The translations under genes and the position numbers were made by a program. Positions 34,628-45,311 of a stretch of DNA of 64,000 bases are shown piece by piece; within the stretch, counting starts at the first letter, position 1, and the number at the start of each line of letters is the position of its first letter. This DNA comes from Bisporella sp. PMI_857 (lineage: Eukaryota; Ascomycota; Leotiomycetes; Helotiales; Helotiaceae), in the NCBI GenBank assembly GCA_021307315.1, contig JAJSPD010000082.1, positions 124,001 through 188,000 of the forward strand, given 5' to 3'. The notes under the pieces were generated by a model. It did no database searches. It saw only the letters and a program-made list of their open reading frames with translations, and was not told the DNA's origin.

Positions 34628-35547
34628 TCAGTGTTGAGCCCCTTCTTCGTTCTCGTTGATTGTCTGGTCGCTGCTGCTCTCCTCGATGGCTTTTTCTTCT
34701 GTTTGAGTTGCAGCTTCCTCTGCGCTGGCCTTTGCTTCCATATATGGGCCACCCTGCTGGTTGTTGCTCACGACTATCTCAAACTTCTGGCTTTCTTGCT
34801 TCTTGTGAAACCATGATTTGATCTTCTCAATCAACTTTGGTTTGGGTTTTCGCTCCTGTGGCACTGGTTGCATGTCTGTCCACGTATACGCTAACCCAAC
34901 TATAACCCCCCGGAAATCTTCCTAGTCTTCTCAACTGTCTTTGTCTTTTCGTGCTCAAACCCAGCTTCCGCGTCAAGTAATCCCTTGGGCACAGCACCTT
35001 GGGTCGCAGCTGCTGTTCCTGGGATCACGATATTAAATCCGGCTCCCTTCTTCGAGTCTTTGGTAGTTGTAACTTCCATATCCTCGCAAACCAACACCCT
35101 CGTTATCATGGGGAGTCTCTTACGCCCAGTTCCTTCGAAAAGCTCTGTTATCGCAGCAAGATATTGTGGATTATTCTTGAGGGCCACAAAATTGGGCTTG
35201 ATTTGTGTCATGTCGTATGTTTTCAGCAAGTATGCTGAAACTGTTACAGACTCTCCTTCTATTGCAGTCGCATGCGCCTTCACGAGATCCGTCAGCTTCC
35301 CTCGTGCCTCACGGTTTTGATTCTGTTGAGGTATTTCAGTCACCGACTCGATAGCGTTCGAGTTTCCCATCAGTCCTGGCACCAACTTCTGCGGAATAAT
35401 GTTATCTTTTGGTTCGTATCTCTGAAGTGGGTAGATGTGGTTTTCAACCACTCTCCCGAGCAGTGTATTAACGTGAGAAATGTTTGCTCCAGTAGGCAGA
35501 AGATAATAGGCGTCGAGAATTTTTGGAGGTTGTGTCGTTACCGCCAT
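34628..35547 (-). CDS. small beta-rich protein with charged tail; candidate fungal gasdermin-like protein
   Basis: The first frame (ATG 35547, MAVTTQPPKILDAYYLLPTG) runs 215 codons to a TAG at 34902-34900. A second frame, 34873-34628, encodes a lysine- then glutamate-rich tail ending NENEEGAQH. They can be joined by an intron from 34935 to 34856 (GTTGAG...CACAG), which gives an intact 279-aa protein. Alternatively a one-base change in the six-C run at 34906-34911 would connect the frames. The body has LLGRVVENHIYPLQRYEPKD, then alternating strand-like segments and a glycine/alanine-rich stretch (GAGFNIVIPGTAAATQGAV). The size, the strand-rich body with a short charged C-terminal tail, and divergence from a CHAT protease gene fit fungal gasdermins (RCD-1/HET-Q1), which proteases activate by clipping the tail. 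The assignment is inference from architecture and neighbourhood, not a demonstrated match; the protein could be of an unknown family. Confidence 0.5.
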
Positions 35548-36663
35548 TGTAGTTCCTCAGACGTTTGCCTTTGGATCGTGAAATTGGCTGGGAAAACTAA
35601 ACCACAGTACGGGCGAGTTCCAAAAGTGAGCGGACTCCGATCGAATACTTCTCGTGATGCTAGGTCTCGGAATATGGCATTAGTATTTGAACATTTCCCA
35701 AAAGCCGGCCAATCGTTCCACGGTAGCACGGCAGCTCAGCTATAGGGGAGCGGCGAAGCGCCTCCTCCAAAAAGCTCGATGAAAGTTCACTGCCTCAAAC
35801 TGCGGTATGACGCTGCACAAATTCCCGGAGCATGGTCCGCGCGGCTCGGGCAGCATACACAGTTGAAGGATGCTACATTTTTGCTTTTTCTTAGTTGAAA
35901 GTTCATCCATTCCATTTCGGCTCTCAGACGCCAAAAGCTCCGGAGGCTTTGTGAGGATAGGTTTCATATGCAGTGTCACATAATGCCACCCTGCTGACCC
36001 AAAGAGATTTTGAACATTCAAATAGAGTCCTCGAAGCTTCTCGAGTCTGAGGCAAATATCGTTCGAGGCACCAATCCCTAAGCGGCCATCGCCGACGATC
36101 AGCACCTCTGAAGACTGCAAGTAGCCTTCTATTTACGCGGGATGCTCCATAGCGGCATGTTCCAATACCTCCATGCAACAATATTATCTTTCGGGGGATA
36201 CCATTCTTCCCTTGAGTGGAGTCCATCACAGAGAGCGCTTTGGCTTCCAGTCTTGAGGCAGAATTTGACTTTCATCCTTTCAGGAGGCAACTACAGTAGC
36301 GAGTATAACCCCTATTCCGGAGCCTTGTATCTAGGCTCGTGCCAAACTCCATTACTGACACCCTGCAGCCTTGTCGCATGTCTCCTCCCCTCCAGCGCTA
36401 TCGCCAGATGATGCCTTTCTGGAAAATGCTACCATTCATACAGTAGAGCCTGGTTCCACCGCTCCATAAATATCACTCCGCCGCACAATGATTTAATTCA
36501 GCAAATAGTTGTAGCTCCAAGGCCAGGCTCGCGCCCACTGCAACCTTAACACCTTGCTCATGGAAGTGAAGCTTGAACGGATCTCTTTACACCGCTGAGG
36601 GTAGGTGTGAAGCGCTATAAATTATCACGAAATGAATCTTTGAGCCGATGGGCCATAACAGCA
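35548..36663. promoter_or_regulatory. divergent intergenic region between the candidate gasdermin and CHAT genes
   Basis: 1.1 kb shared upstream region of two divergently transcribed genes. Minus-strand frames at 35740-36120 and 35924-36229 overlap each other in different phases and show no domain. They may be decayed coding sequence or noise. Confidence 0.4.
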
Positions 36664-38708
36664 ATGCTACCGTTCCTAAAGTTATCTTCGAAGTCGACCA
36701 TAGTATTGGACTTCCATAAGATCACGATCCAACAAGTACCTTGCCCAGAAGTTCACCAAGATGGCAGATTACAATACAGTGTTAAAATCACAGTAGATGA
36801 TAACCCCGAACCAATTGAACGTACCTTCAACGATCCATGCTCGAAAAAGGATCACGATTCTTGCTTGCTATATCTCAACGAAATGCTAAATGAGGGAAGA
36901 TACGATTCTGCAATCGCTGAGAGCACAGATACCATGATAAATGAATACGGGAAAGAATTGTTCAGACAACTAGGAATTAGACAGTTCTCTAGGAAATTGA
37001 CGCGTGCGAACGTCATCATAGAAATCAGAGAAGCAGATCTACAGCAAGATACTAGAAATACAATCCATCAGATACGATGGGAGCAATTAGAAGACCAGGA
37101 CCTGTGGCCCAGAGTAAAGGCCCGAAGGATCAGCGTTAGACGAGTCACTTCACAAACCAATGCGACTAATGGCCCTGCTGCAGCAACTGGAGAAACAAGC
37201 TACCAGAAAGAAGAAGGTCGAGTGAATATCTTGCTGGTCATCGCCAGGAGCTTCGAAAAGAACAACGGCCAGTACTATGACATAGATCCTGGGATTACAA
37301 TGAGCGCGATTCTGCGTATCAAACGTGCACTTGAAGATAACAAATCACCTCACAGTATCGTCTTGGAAGTTGTACGGCCTGGTACATTCGACGCATTTAA
37401 GAAGCACCTCAAAGCACGTCCTAAAGGTTATTTTGACATTGTGCATTTTGACGTCCATGGACGAGTCACTAGTGAAGTAAAGTACGTTTCTCTACCCTCT
37501 ACTATGGTGATAGGCTTACTTTTCGTAGTCAAAACTGCAAAACCCACAAGTCCTATCTACATTTCTTACACGAAGACTTCTTGAAAAGAAAGCCTGAAGA
37601 TATGAAAGATGATCTAGTCGGCGTTCCTGCAAGAGCTATCGCAGATGAACTTCATCTTCATCAAGTCCCTTACGCAGTTCTGAATGCATGCAAATCTGCA
37701 AATCCATTCGGTGGCAATGACGGCAATCTAAGTCGTCTCTTCTCAATGGAGAATTCCTTAAAGATCTTAGCGATGTCGTACAATATATCCGGCGCTGCTA
37801 TAAAATTGCTTTGCGAGAGATTCTACCGCAGTTTCTTTAAAGATCTAGAGTCATTTTCGGATTTAGCAAGCTAGGCACGAAAGGACCTTCGAGATTACCG
37901 TGTTCGTGTAGAACTATATCCTCGTATCGAAGTCCAGGACTGGTTTGTTCCGGTCACATACGCGCACCTCGATGGTAGCCTTGCCAAATCCTCCAAAGAA
38001 AAGGGTTCAAAGTGGAAAAAATCATCAGGATCATGGCTGAATATCTCCTCATTTTCTCACTCAGGCATCGGGACCAAAAGCGCCTCGTCTGCCTCCAGTT
38101 ACGTGAGCTCCAAGAGTGTTGGACATGATACTTCAAAATTCTTAGCGTTGCAAATAAAGCCAGATCTTGTCTTTGAGCGACAGCTTATGCGAGACAATAT
38201 AACACTTCTATTTGGCCCCAGCAAGATCGACAATGAGAGTTACCTTGGTTACATGACTGATCTCTGGCACATCACGAATTTTGCCGAGAAGCCTTACGAA
38301 TTCGAGTGTAGCCACTACATGGACCTCTCTCGAGAGGTTAGAGAACTCTCAAAAGCGAGAGAATACATCTGGGGCTCCTGTGGTATTCCGCCTCCAGTCC
38401 TACCTCAAAAGCTCGTCGATATGAAAAAAGACTGCATTCTACGCCCAGGCATCATTTTCTACCAAGCCGAGGCCTTATTTCCGGAGAAGCTATCAGATGA
38501 ACAACTCAATAGAGTAGGTGATCTAAACAATTTCCTCGAAGAGGTTCTAGTCACGCCAGCACAGAAATTCGGCACTCAATTTCGTGCTCCATATCTCATT
38601 TTCGTGTCTACTATAGATATACAGTCTCAGTCCGTCTTGGATTTTCCAAGAATTGGTGGGGAAAGTTTTCGCTACAGTGGACCGGCTAAAACAGTCCTTT
38701 ATTCTTAG
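36664..38708 (+). pseudogene. CHAT-domain (caspase-like) protease gene with an in-frame TAG
   Basis: First in-frame ATG is at 36664. Exon 36664-37481 is joined by a GTACGT...CGTAG intron to an exon from 37529 in phase. The N-terminal 200 residues are charged and unassigned. The CHAT domain then shows NILLVIARSFEKNN, the His motif FDIVHFDVHG (about residue 262) and the Cys motif YAVLNACKSANPFGG (about residue 325), so both catalytic residues are present. After LESFSDLAS the frame hits TAG at 37872-37874, yet continues open for another 277 codons (ARKDLRDYRVRVELYPRIE, then QDWFVPV) to 38708, with residues that look like the normal continuation. A poor-consensus 63-nt intron (37831-37893, GTTTCT...GAG) could bypass the TAG. 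Otherwise it is a nonsense allele, a readthrough site or a sequence error. CHAT proteases cleave partner proteins; the partner here is plausibly the divergent neighbour. Confidence 0.75.
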
Positions 38709-39423
38709 CTTTGGCCCCTTGATGGATGACCACTCAGGCCATAGGACGACCCGTTCCCGGTTCCAAAACTTCCACCTCAGTCTTCTTAGAGTTTTTCGGC
38801 AAGTTAAAATCTCGAGCACGAAGAATTCATGCTAGTCATTCAGAACGGCTATGGTAAGTCGCACTACAGTGTAAACAGAGAGTTTGCTAACTGTCCTTTG
38901 GTGAGATGTGACTGCCAATGTTGCTGTTCATGAGTTTTGTCAACCAGAATTGTTCATTATGGGTATTGAAGCTATGAACAAGTAATCGCAAATCGGCAAT
39001 ACGGCCTGGGATCGACGCATTCTCATCAGCCTGGGACTTTCCACACTGTCCTACCAGCACTTGAATTTTAACAATGTCCTATTTATGTGGTGGCACGTAC
39101 AAAATCCATGGGTAGGTCTCCTTTGTAGACTTGTTAAAAAATATATAGTACACACTCGATTTCGGGAGGGATTTTTTTGTAATAGCTTTATAATCACTAA
39201 TACAATCACTTAAAGTGTTATTATGTTTAATATCTCCAGTTTTAAGCCTTTCTATTAAACTGCTTACTAGTTTAATTCGTGTAATATTTGTTATTGTGGG
39301 AACACCCGGGTCGGAGTAATTACTTATACTTTAACCTGAGGGCACCGCGATCTTTGCGTAGTGCTAGTATGCTCGTTGGGGCTGGTGGATAAGTCTTCAT
39401 TTGTTCGTTGATCGTAAGCTACA
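38709..39423. other. intergenic
   Basis: AT-rich in 39130-39300; no gene recognised. Confidence 0.5.
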
Positions 39424-39471
39424 GGATCGTGAGGTTGTAGGTCCTGAAAGGACCCACAACTTACATGATCC
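39424..39471. repeat. imperfect inverted repeat (hairpin)
   Basis: Arm 39424-39445 (GGATCGTGAGGTTGTAGG then TCCT) is complementary, with a few mismatches, to arm 39449-39471 (AGGACCCACAACTTACATGA then TCC), with a GAA loop. It lies about 65 bp upstream of the probable solo LTR. It could be a small foldback element or part of an old insertion. Confidence 0.6.
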
Positions 39472-39534
39472 GTTGTTCACGTGATTCTATTTACATGCGT
39501 TCAGACAGTTATATTGTTATAAAATTATTAAAAT

Positions 39535-39720
39535 TGTTGGAATGCGTGTACATAGCTTCACACGATCAACCGGAGCGCGGGAATTGTGGGTCTTCTATCA
39601 CCTATTTACCTGGCAATAGGCCGTAGCTTAGAGGAATGAATCAACGAATACCAAAACTACACCAGTAAGAGCGTAGTCAATTGCTACTACGCCTTTTGCT
39701 ACGTGGTGTGTATTCCGACA
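39535..39720. mobile_element. probable solo LTR (Copia-like) or small terminal-inverted element
   Basis: The 186-bp segment begins TGTTGGAAT and ends ATTCCGACA, giving TG...CA ends and near-perfect 9-bp inverted termini. The first 14-20 bases and the complement of the last ones stay similar beyond that. The flanking pentamers AAAAT and AATAT differ at one position and could be a decayed 5-bp target duplication. No internal coding region or second LTR is seen, so a recombined solo LTR fits best. Confidence 0.45.
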
Positions 39721-40299
39721 AATATGTCACACGACAAAAATTCACGTGATGAGTGAGTCCTCAACAGCTAAAAATCACCGTGCAACAGAGGAAGGTCGGC
39801 AGGTCAGGTGGAGGTCCAGCTGAGCTCAGTTGGACCTTGTTGAACGGTATATAAGGCGCATTAACATTTCGGCAAGGAGCATGTGTTTTTTGCCGTTTCA
39901 CAGACCTCCACCCCACCTAACGTCTCACAGAGGACAGAACTATCTAATGGTGATACTTGTGTCACATGACGGCTTGCTTGAAATTGGAATATATTTCGCG
40001 AGAGTTGTGATACATCTCACTAAGTAGATGCTTTAATATATACAGCATCTCAGGCACCTAAATTGCGAACCATGAGATGTCGCTCCCTAGGCACGAAGCC
40101 TGGAGCCTGAAAGCTGTACGGTCAACAGTATCTCCGACAATTTTGAAACCTCAAAGGTGGTAAGGAGCTAAATCAGCTAGGCCCTGAAATCCTCGTCGTC
40201 GTTACGAGTAATCTACAGATTAATAGATGCCGTCGCATTCACATTCCCACAGAAGCCCAACAGCGTCTCCCGTTTCTTATTTAGCACATTTTCTTATCC
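39721..40299. other. intergenic, HET gene upstream region
   Basis: Contains a TATATAAGG sequence near 39848 that could be a TATA box, and CACGTGAT at 39742. No gene. The last part should be the promoter and 5' leader of the HET gene. Confidence 0.4.
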
Positions 40300-42592
40300 A
40301 TGTTTGCTCATACCTTCCTCCCGTGCACGCTGTGCCACGTTTGTCAAACTATCAATTTCAAACCATGGCAACAATTGACAGCGGGTGAGAAATTTACCAT
40401 CATGCTATGTAATGACGAATGCGATGTAGAGGAGTACGAGGCCGAGGACGAGAACTTCGTGTCGGACGCTGCGCTGTATTACATTCACCACCCAAACCTA
40501 GCGACTTTGCAGAAATCAGCGGATGATGGATGCCAGTTCTGCTATCAAATTTGTTACGGAGCGCTCAACAGCGGCTCTGTAGACGTAGAAGAAACCGGCT
40601 ACCAACAGCCAGTTTATCTTGAGATGCTACGGTCTGGTGTAGCCAAGACACCTAGAGAGCAGTTATATCAGGGTGAACTGCGGGTTGTTATGGGAACAAA
40701 TCGCTCGGCAGATTTTAGATTGAGAGAATTTAAAGGTAGGTAATTAACGCTTTCCGAGACTCAAAAATTCTTACTAAAACGAGGACTTGTCAGAAGACTT
40801 TGTAAATTTTGCTTTGGTACAAAGAAATCCAAAAAGCGATTCTACAACAGGATCTTTGGCAAACCTTGATTTGGCCGCTAGCTGGCTTCACGAGTGCCAA
40901 AATGACCACCCTGATTGCCCCCGCCATATATCAGCCCAATCTCCTCTCCCTTTGCGCGTCTTAGATATTGGGTCTTCAGGTAATCATCAGCGAATTTTCC
41001 TTGCCGAGGGTGAGGGTCGTACAGGTTCATATGCAACGCTAAGTTACTGTTGGGGTAAATTTGCTCCATTGCCGAATCACGCAACTACGAGAAGTAACAT
41101 CGAGGAGCGTAAAGAGTGTATTCACGCTTCGATACTACCTAAGACTTTTACGGATACTATCTCTGTCTGCCGCCATTTAGACATCAGGTATCTCTGGATT
41201 GATTCAATGTGTATTATCCAAGGCGACGCTGATGATTGGCAAGCTCAGTCTGCAGAGATGGCCAATATTTATTCGAAAAGCATACTAAATATATCGGCAG
41301 CATTTGGAATAGACAGTGCTGCAGGCTTGTTCGTTGATCGAGATCCACGGAAAACCTATCCTTGTCCCTTCAGTTGTAGTTGGATAGATGAGGATGGGTC
41401 GGCTGTCACATCTTCGTTCTTATCTTGTGTCAACTTGGACAGTCAAATGGACGGACAAATTGATACACGTGGTTGGACTTTCCAAGAATCTTATTTGCCT
41501 CGTCGAACCCTAAGGTTTTCAGCTAGCGGGATGTATTGGATATGTACTTCGCAGAATGCATCTGAAACTTTGCCAAGCGGGATTCCGCCTTACAACACTA
41601 AGTCTGACTTTGACAAATATGTCAGGTCTCGCCCAGGTGGCTCTCTTGACTGCAACAAAGACAGCCGCCAGAAAAAGTATGCATGGTGGTACAAGATTCT
41701 TAGGATATACAGCATGCGGCGTTTCAGCTTGGAGTCTGATAGACTAATAGCAATATACGGCCTCGCATCACATATTGGTGATGCGCTACAAGATGAGTAT
41801 TTAGCCGGGATATGGATATCTGACATCGCACGAGGTTTGGCCTGGAGGGTTGTGCAGTCTAAAGACAATACTGAAGAGCCTCCCATTATCAATGAGCATG
41901 CGTCATTTGCTGTACCTTCCTGGTCGTGGGCATCGAGACCAGGAAAATTAATAGATTACAATGGAATCGAATACACCTGGCATGAATCTTTGCTAATTGA
42001 CGACTCGATTGAAGACGGGGAACCCTTCCATGCCCAGCATACCTGTCTCGACGTTCTGAGTTCGGACTTTCCTTTGGAGCCAAGGAAATTTTCCACTCTA
42101 GCCATGGGAACTTATTTAAGAATTCGGGGCTTGATATTAAAAGCACGTATGAAAAAGGAGGAATTCATGATGGTGCTCCGCCCTATTGGGGAGTATATTT
42201 TTCCATCCTATGGTTTCCCAGAATTTGATGAACCGGTTGACATTGGAGATGACCTTCATTGCCTACCACTCTTCGTCAGTCCAGCGAAACGAGCCCCAAC
42301 CACAAAAGAACCCGAAACAAGGCCAGCGATGAAGGATAATTGCGACACAAACACTGAAGAGTTGCTATCTTTTCAAATCCGCATGCTGGATTTGGGATTC
42401 ATGTTGCCAGGAACAACTTGGTGTGGTGATGGACGTCCTCACGCCGAATTAAAGGCAGATGATTGTTTTCACTGCTTGGTATTGAAAAAAGTTGGAGTAG
42501 AGGGAATGAAATTTCGGAGGGTGGGTTATGTAACAATCAACGATGGGAATTTATTTGAGGACGTTCTACCAGTCATTCTAGACCTTGTATGA
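40300..42592 (+). CDS. heterokaryon incompatibility (HET) domain protein
   Basis: Two exons (40300-40735, 40794-42592; intron GTAGGT...GTCAG) give an intact 744-aa protein. The N-terminal region carries cysteine pairs (PCTLCHVCQTINF; GCQFCYQICYG) common ahead of HET domains. The HET core follows with its three classical blocks: YATLSYCWG, then YLWIDSMCIIQGDADDW with MANIYSKSILNISA, and RGWTFQESYLPRRTL. The C-terminal half has FAVPSWSWASRPGK and YLRIRGLILKARM, the usual post-HET segments. HET proteins trigger regulated cell death during non-self recognition in fungi, often with partner loci. It sits at the edge of an island with HET relics, an NLR fusion and a CHAT gene, which supports a role in allorecognition or defence (inference). 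No lesion seen. Confidence 0.93.
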
Positions 42593-43140
42593 GAAGGAAC
42601 AATAAGTCCATTCTATTTGTATATGAGATACTGTAGTGCATATTAGGCACATTCTCAAAGTATCGCACTTGAAAGTCTCTGATTTCAAACAAGTGGATTT
42701 CCGCGGAAAGGCTACTGAGTAAGAAACCCTACTGTCTTCGTTTGGAAAGTATCAAGGACTTCGAAATGAACCTAGATCTCCAAATATTAGCGGACAGATA
42801 TTGTTTGATTAGTATTCGGAAGCAGTGTAAAAATACTTGGAACATTTGAAACCGAGATGATTTGAGGCATTTGAGATGCCCCTATTCTTATCATTTTGTG
42901 ACTGCATGTACCAAGAAAGCATTTTGTCGGGGCTATATGCCATTTCGATTGAGTTAATTTCAACTAGAGGAGGATTTTGGTTCGAGCAAGTTTGGAATCA
43001 ATAAATTGGTAATTTTGGGAGAAAAAAAAATGCCTTTATACATAAACAAATATGAGGTATCGCTCCCAGAATCCCAGACCTATTCTTCTACTCATACAAA
43101 TGCAAAATACCGCACAAAGTCAAGGAAATATTTCTAACTA
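42593..43140. other. intergenic between convergent genes
   Basis: 3' flanks of the HET and PTM1-like genes; nothing else seen. Confidence 0.5.
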
Positions 43141-44918
43141 TCAGCTCTGTCTTGTCTGCCCACCCACAAGTCTCTTTCCATCCTCATCATCGCTTCCATC
43201 ATCCGACCACCTATCTCCATCCTCACCAACTGCGAAAACTGTCTCGCCATCTAAGCTTTCCCTTGGGATCTCCCTTGCAGATTTTGCACGGGATGGAGGA
43301 TCATACCGTGGTCCTTCTTGACCTGGCTGTGTTCTATCTCCACGACGCGCGGCGCTGTTTTCAGGATCATCTTCATCATCATCTTCGGCTCCAAAATCCG
43401 CGATCTCGAAACCCTCATCATCCTGGGCTAACTCATCACTCATAGCAAACCGTTTGTTATTCGCAGTCGGACGCCACAGGTAAGCGATGAAGATGACATC
43501 AGCGAGGTAGACGAGGTTGAGCCATCCATCGAGGATGAACCAGCGGGTTTGCCAGTGGAATGGCACAAAATCTGGATCACCAGCTGACGCGAAGGTGAAA
43601 GAATTGAAGAAGAAGAAGCCGAAGATTACCATGATGGAGATAAGGATTGCCCACCAAAGTTTACGGTACATGCCTGCTTTGACGGTTTGCTTACGCTCGT
43701 TCAGGTCTTTCATGGTCATATTCAAGGAGTTGAGTGTCCAGACGTAAAACGCGGTTAAGGTGCCTGCTAAGGGTAGTATGACGAAAAGAACGAGAGGACC
43801 GGCAGTTTCAGGTGTAACTGTCAAACTGGCAACCGAGTAGATCAATCCGAACACGAAATGGGCACCAGCTAGCCAACGAACCCAGGTCATAGTCTTGCCC
43901 AATGTTGGCTTGACAACTCCATATCCCATGCAAACAATAAGTAACAGGAAGAACGAGAAAGAGTTGCGGCCTGCGTTCAGAATAGCAACTATAAACATCA
44001 AAGCCTTGGATCCGATGTTCGAGCCAGCACGGTTGAGATAATCTGAAAATATTAGCTGCTAACCCCTGCTTAAGCAGATGCTTCGCTTACCATAGAAACC
44101 CCAAGTCATCAACATCTCAACAATCAAGAATATGATGATCGCCGTAATATAATTTTGTACAGGCAATATATCATGTCGGTGCTGAACATATAAGAAAGCC
44201 CAGAACGCTCCAATTACCGCATAGACAATTGTAATGCCACCATAGAAAGGCAGCTTTGCAATCTGAGCAGCTGGAAGCTCTCCGTAAGCGTTCCGAAACT
44301 CTACCGTAGCCGTATACTCTACACCATCTGGCGTAAATCCAGTCGAGCCAACACAATAGTATCCTGTCTTTTTGATCCCATAGTTTATTGGCAGTCCTGG
44401 GTTCTTGAGATGTACAGCTTTAGTATATACCAAGTTCTTCGATATATCTGTTGCATTTTCTGCCAAGATGAATTCCCCAGTCTGATTGGCATTGCACCAG
44501 TTGTTCTGTATCGTCTCCGCATCACAGATATATTCCTTCTATATGCCTATTAGTAGCTGAATTTCGAGCTCGTTTTCTACTGGTAGTAAATACCTTCACT
44601 GAGTCTGCAGTTGGTAAAACTCCCACTAGATCGTAGTCCTTCCACTCGAAGACTATTAGGCTTGCAATCGGATCGGAATCGTCGCTCGCAGTATTTTGGA
44701 GAAATTTGATGAGGATATGAGGTTCTGTTGGCCCGCCCCAAGTCTTCTGGTCGTACATGCCGGCGCATATTTGTCGTTTCTCGTTAGTTTGGTCCTGCTT
44801 CTGGTCAGATACCGCGACTCAGCTGTTTCTCTTTTCGACTAACTAGCTTCACTTCTAACGCTTGGGCCGTCACGAATGATAGCCCAAGCATCAGAAGTCC
44901 ATTGATCCAGCTCTTCAT
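43141..44918 (-). CDS. lung seven-transmembrane (LU7TM) family protein, PTM1-like
   Basis: Four exons on the minus strand. The ATG at 44918 begins a signal peptide (MKSWINGLLMLGLSFVTAQA). A short intron leads to a lumenal domain with paired cysteines (RQICAGMYDQKTWGG; EYICDAETIQNNWCNA; GYYCVGSTGF). Seven membrane helices follow, from FYGGITIVYAVIGAFWAFLY through IIIFLIVEMLMTWGFY, SFFLLLIVCMGYGVV, FVILPLAGTLTAFYVWTL, AILISIMVIFGFFFFNSF to LVYLADVIFIAYLW. The cytoplasmic tail is acidic and serine-rich (FGAEDDDEDDPE; GDRWSDDGSDDEDG). The protein is about 540 aa. Yeast relatives (Ptm1, YHL017W) sit in Golgi/late secretory membranes; role in sorting is only partly known. Divergent from CTU2. Confidence 0.88.
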
Positions 44919-45311
44919 CCTAACAGATGGCAGCCTTGTGAACTGGCGGGAGCAGCTCGTTTGTTTGTACCTCAGAACGACTATGTAATAACGCAGATCT
45001 TGCTAGACTTTACCATGCGCGATTTGAAAAGACAACGATATACCCTGATCGAGCAAGCTATGGAGAAAAGAAAATGAGAATGGAGGTTGACGTTACGAAT
45101 TGGAAATCCAAAGCTCCTATGCCACGCAGCTCCGGCCAGTCTGGCAACGTCTTTTGTGTCTCTAGCGCTAACAGGGGGCCGCACAGCCCGCACGCTTAAA
45201 AAAAGACAAGGCTCTAAAGGCGAGGCTACTGTTTGGACTTCTCTCTTGTAACAAACCAAACTTTTATTTGCGCGCCACTTATTCTTGCTTTGATTCACCA
45301 AAACTACAAAT
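44919..45311. promoter_or_regulatory. bidirectional promoter, PTM1-like / CTU2
   Basis: 393 bp between two start codons pointing away from each other; no gene fits. No specific element identified. Confidence 0.6.

Noticed and set aside
34534..34873. Separate small gene for the lysine/glutamate-rich frame
   Set aside because: It is best explained as the C-terminal part of the 35547 gene, by intron or by frameshift.
39742..39749. CACGTGAT as a functional E-box for the HET gene
   Set aside because: Such short motifs are common by chance and nothing else supports it.
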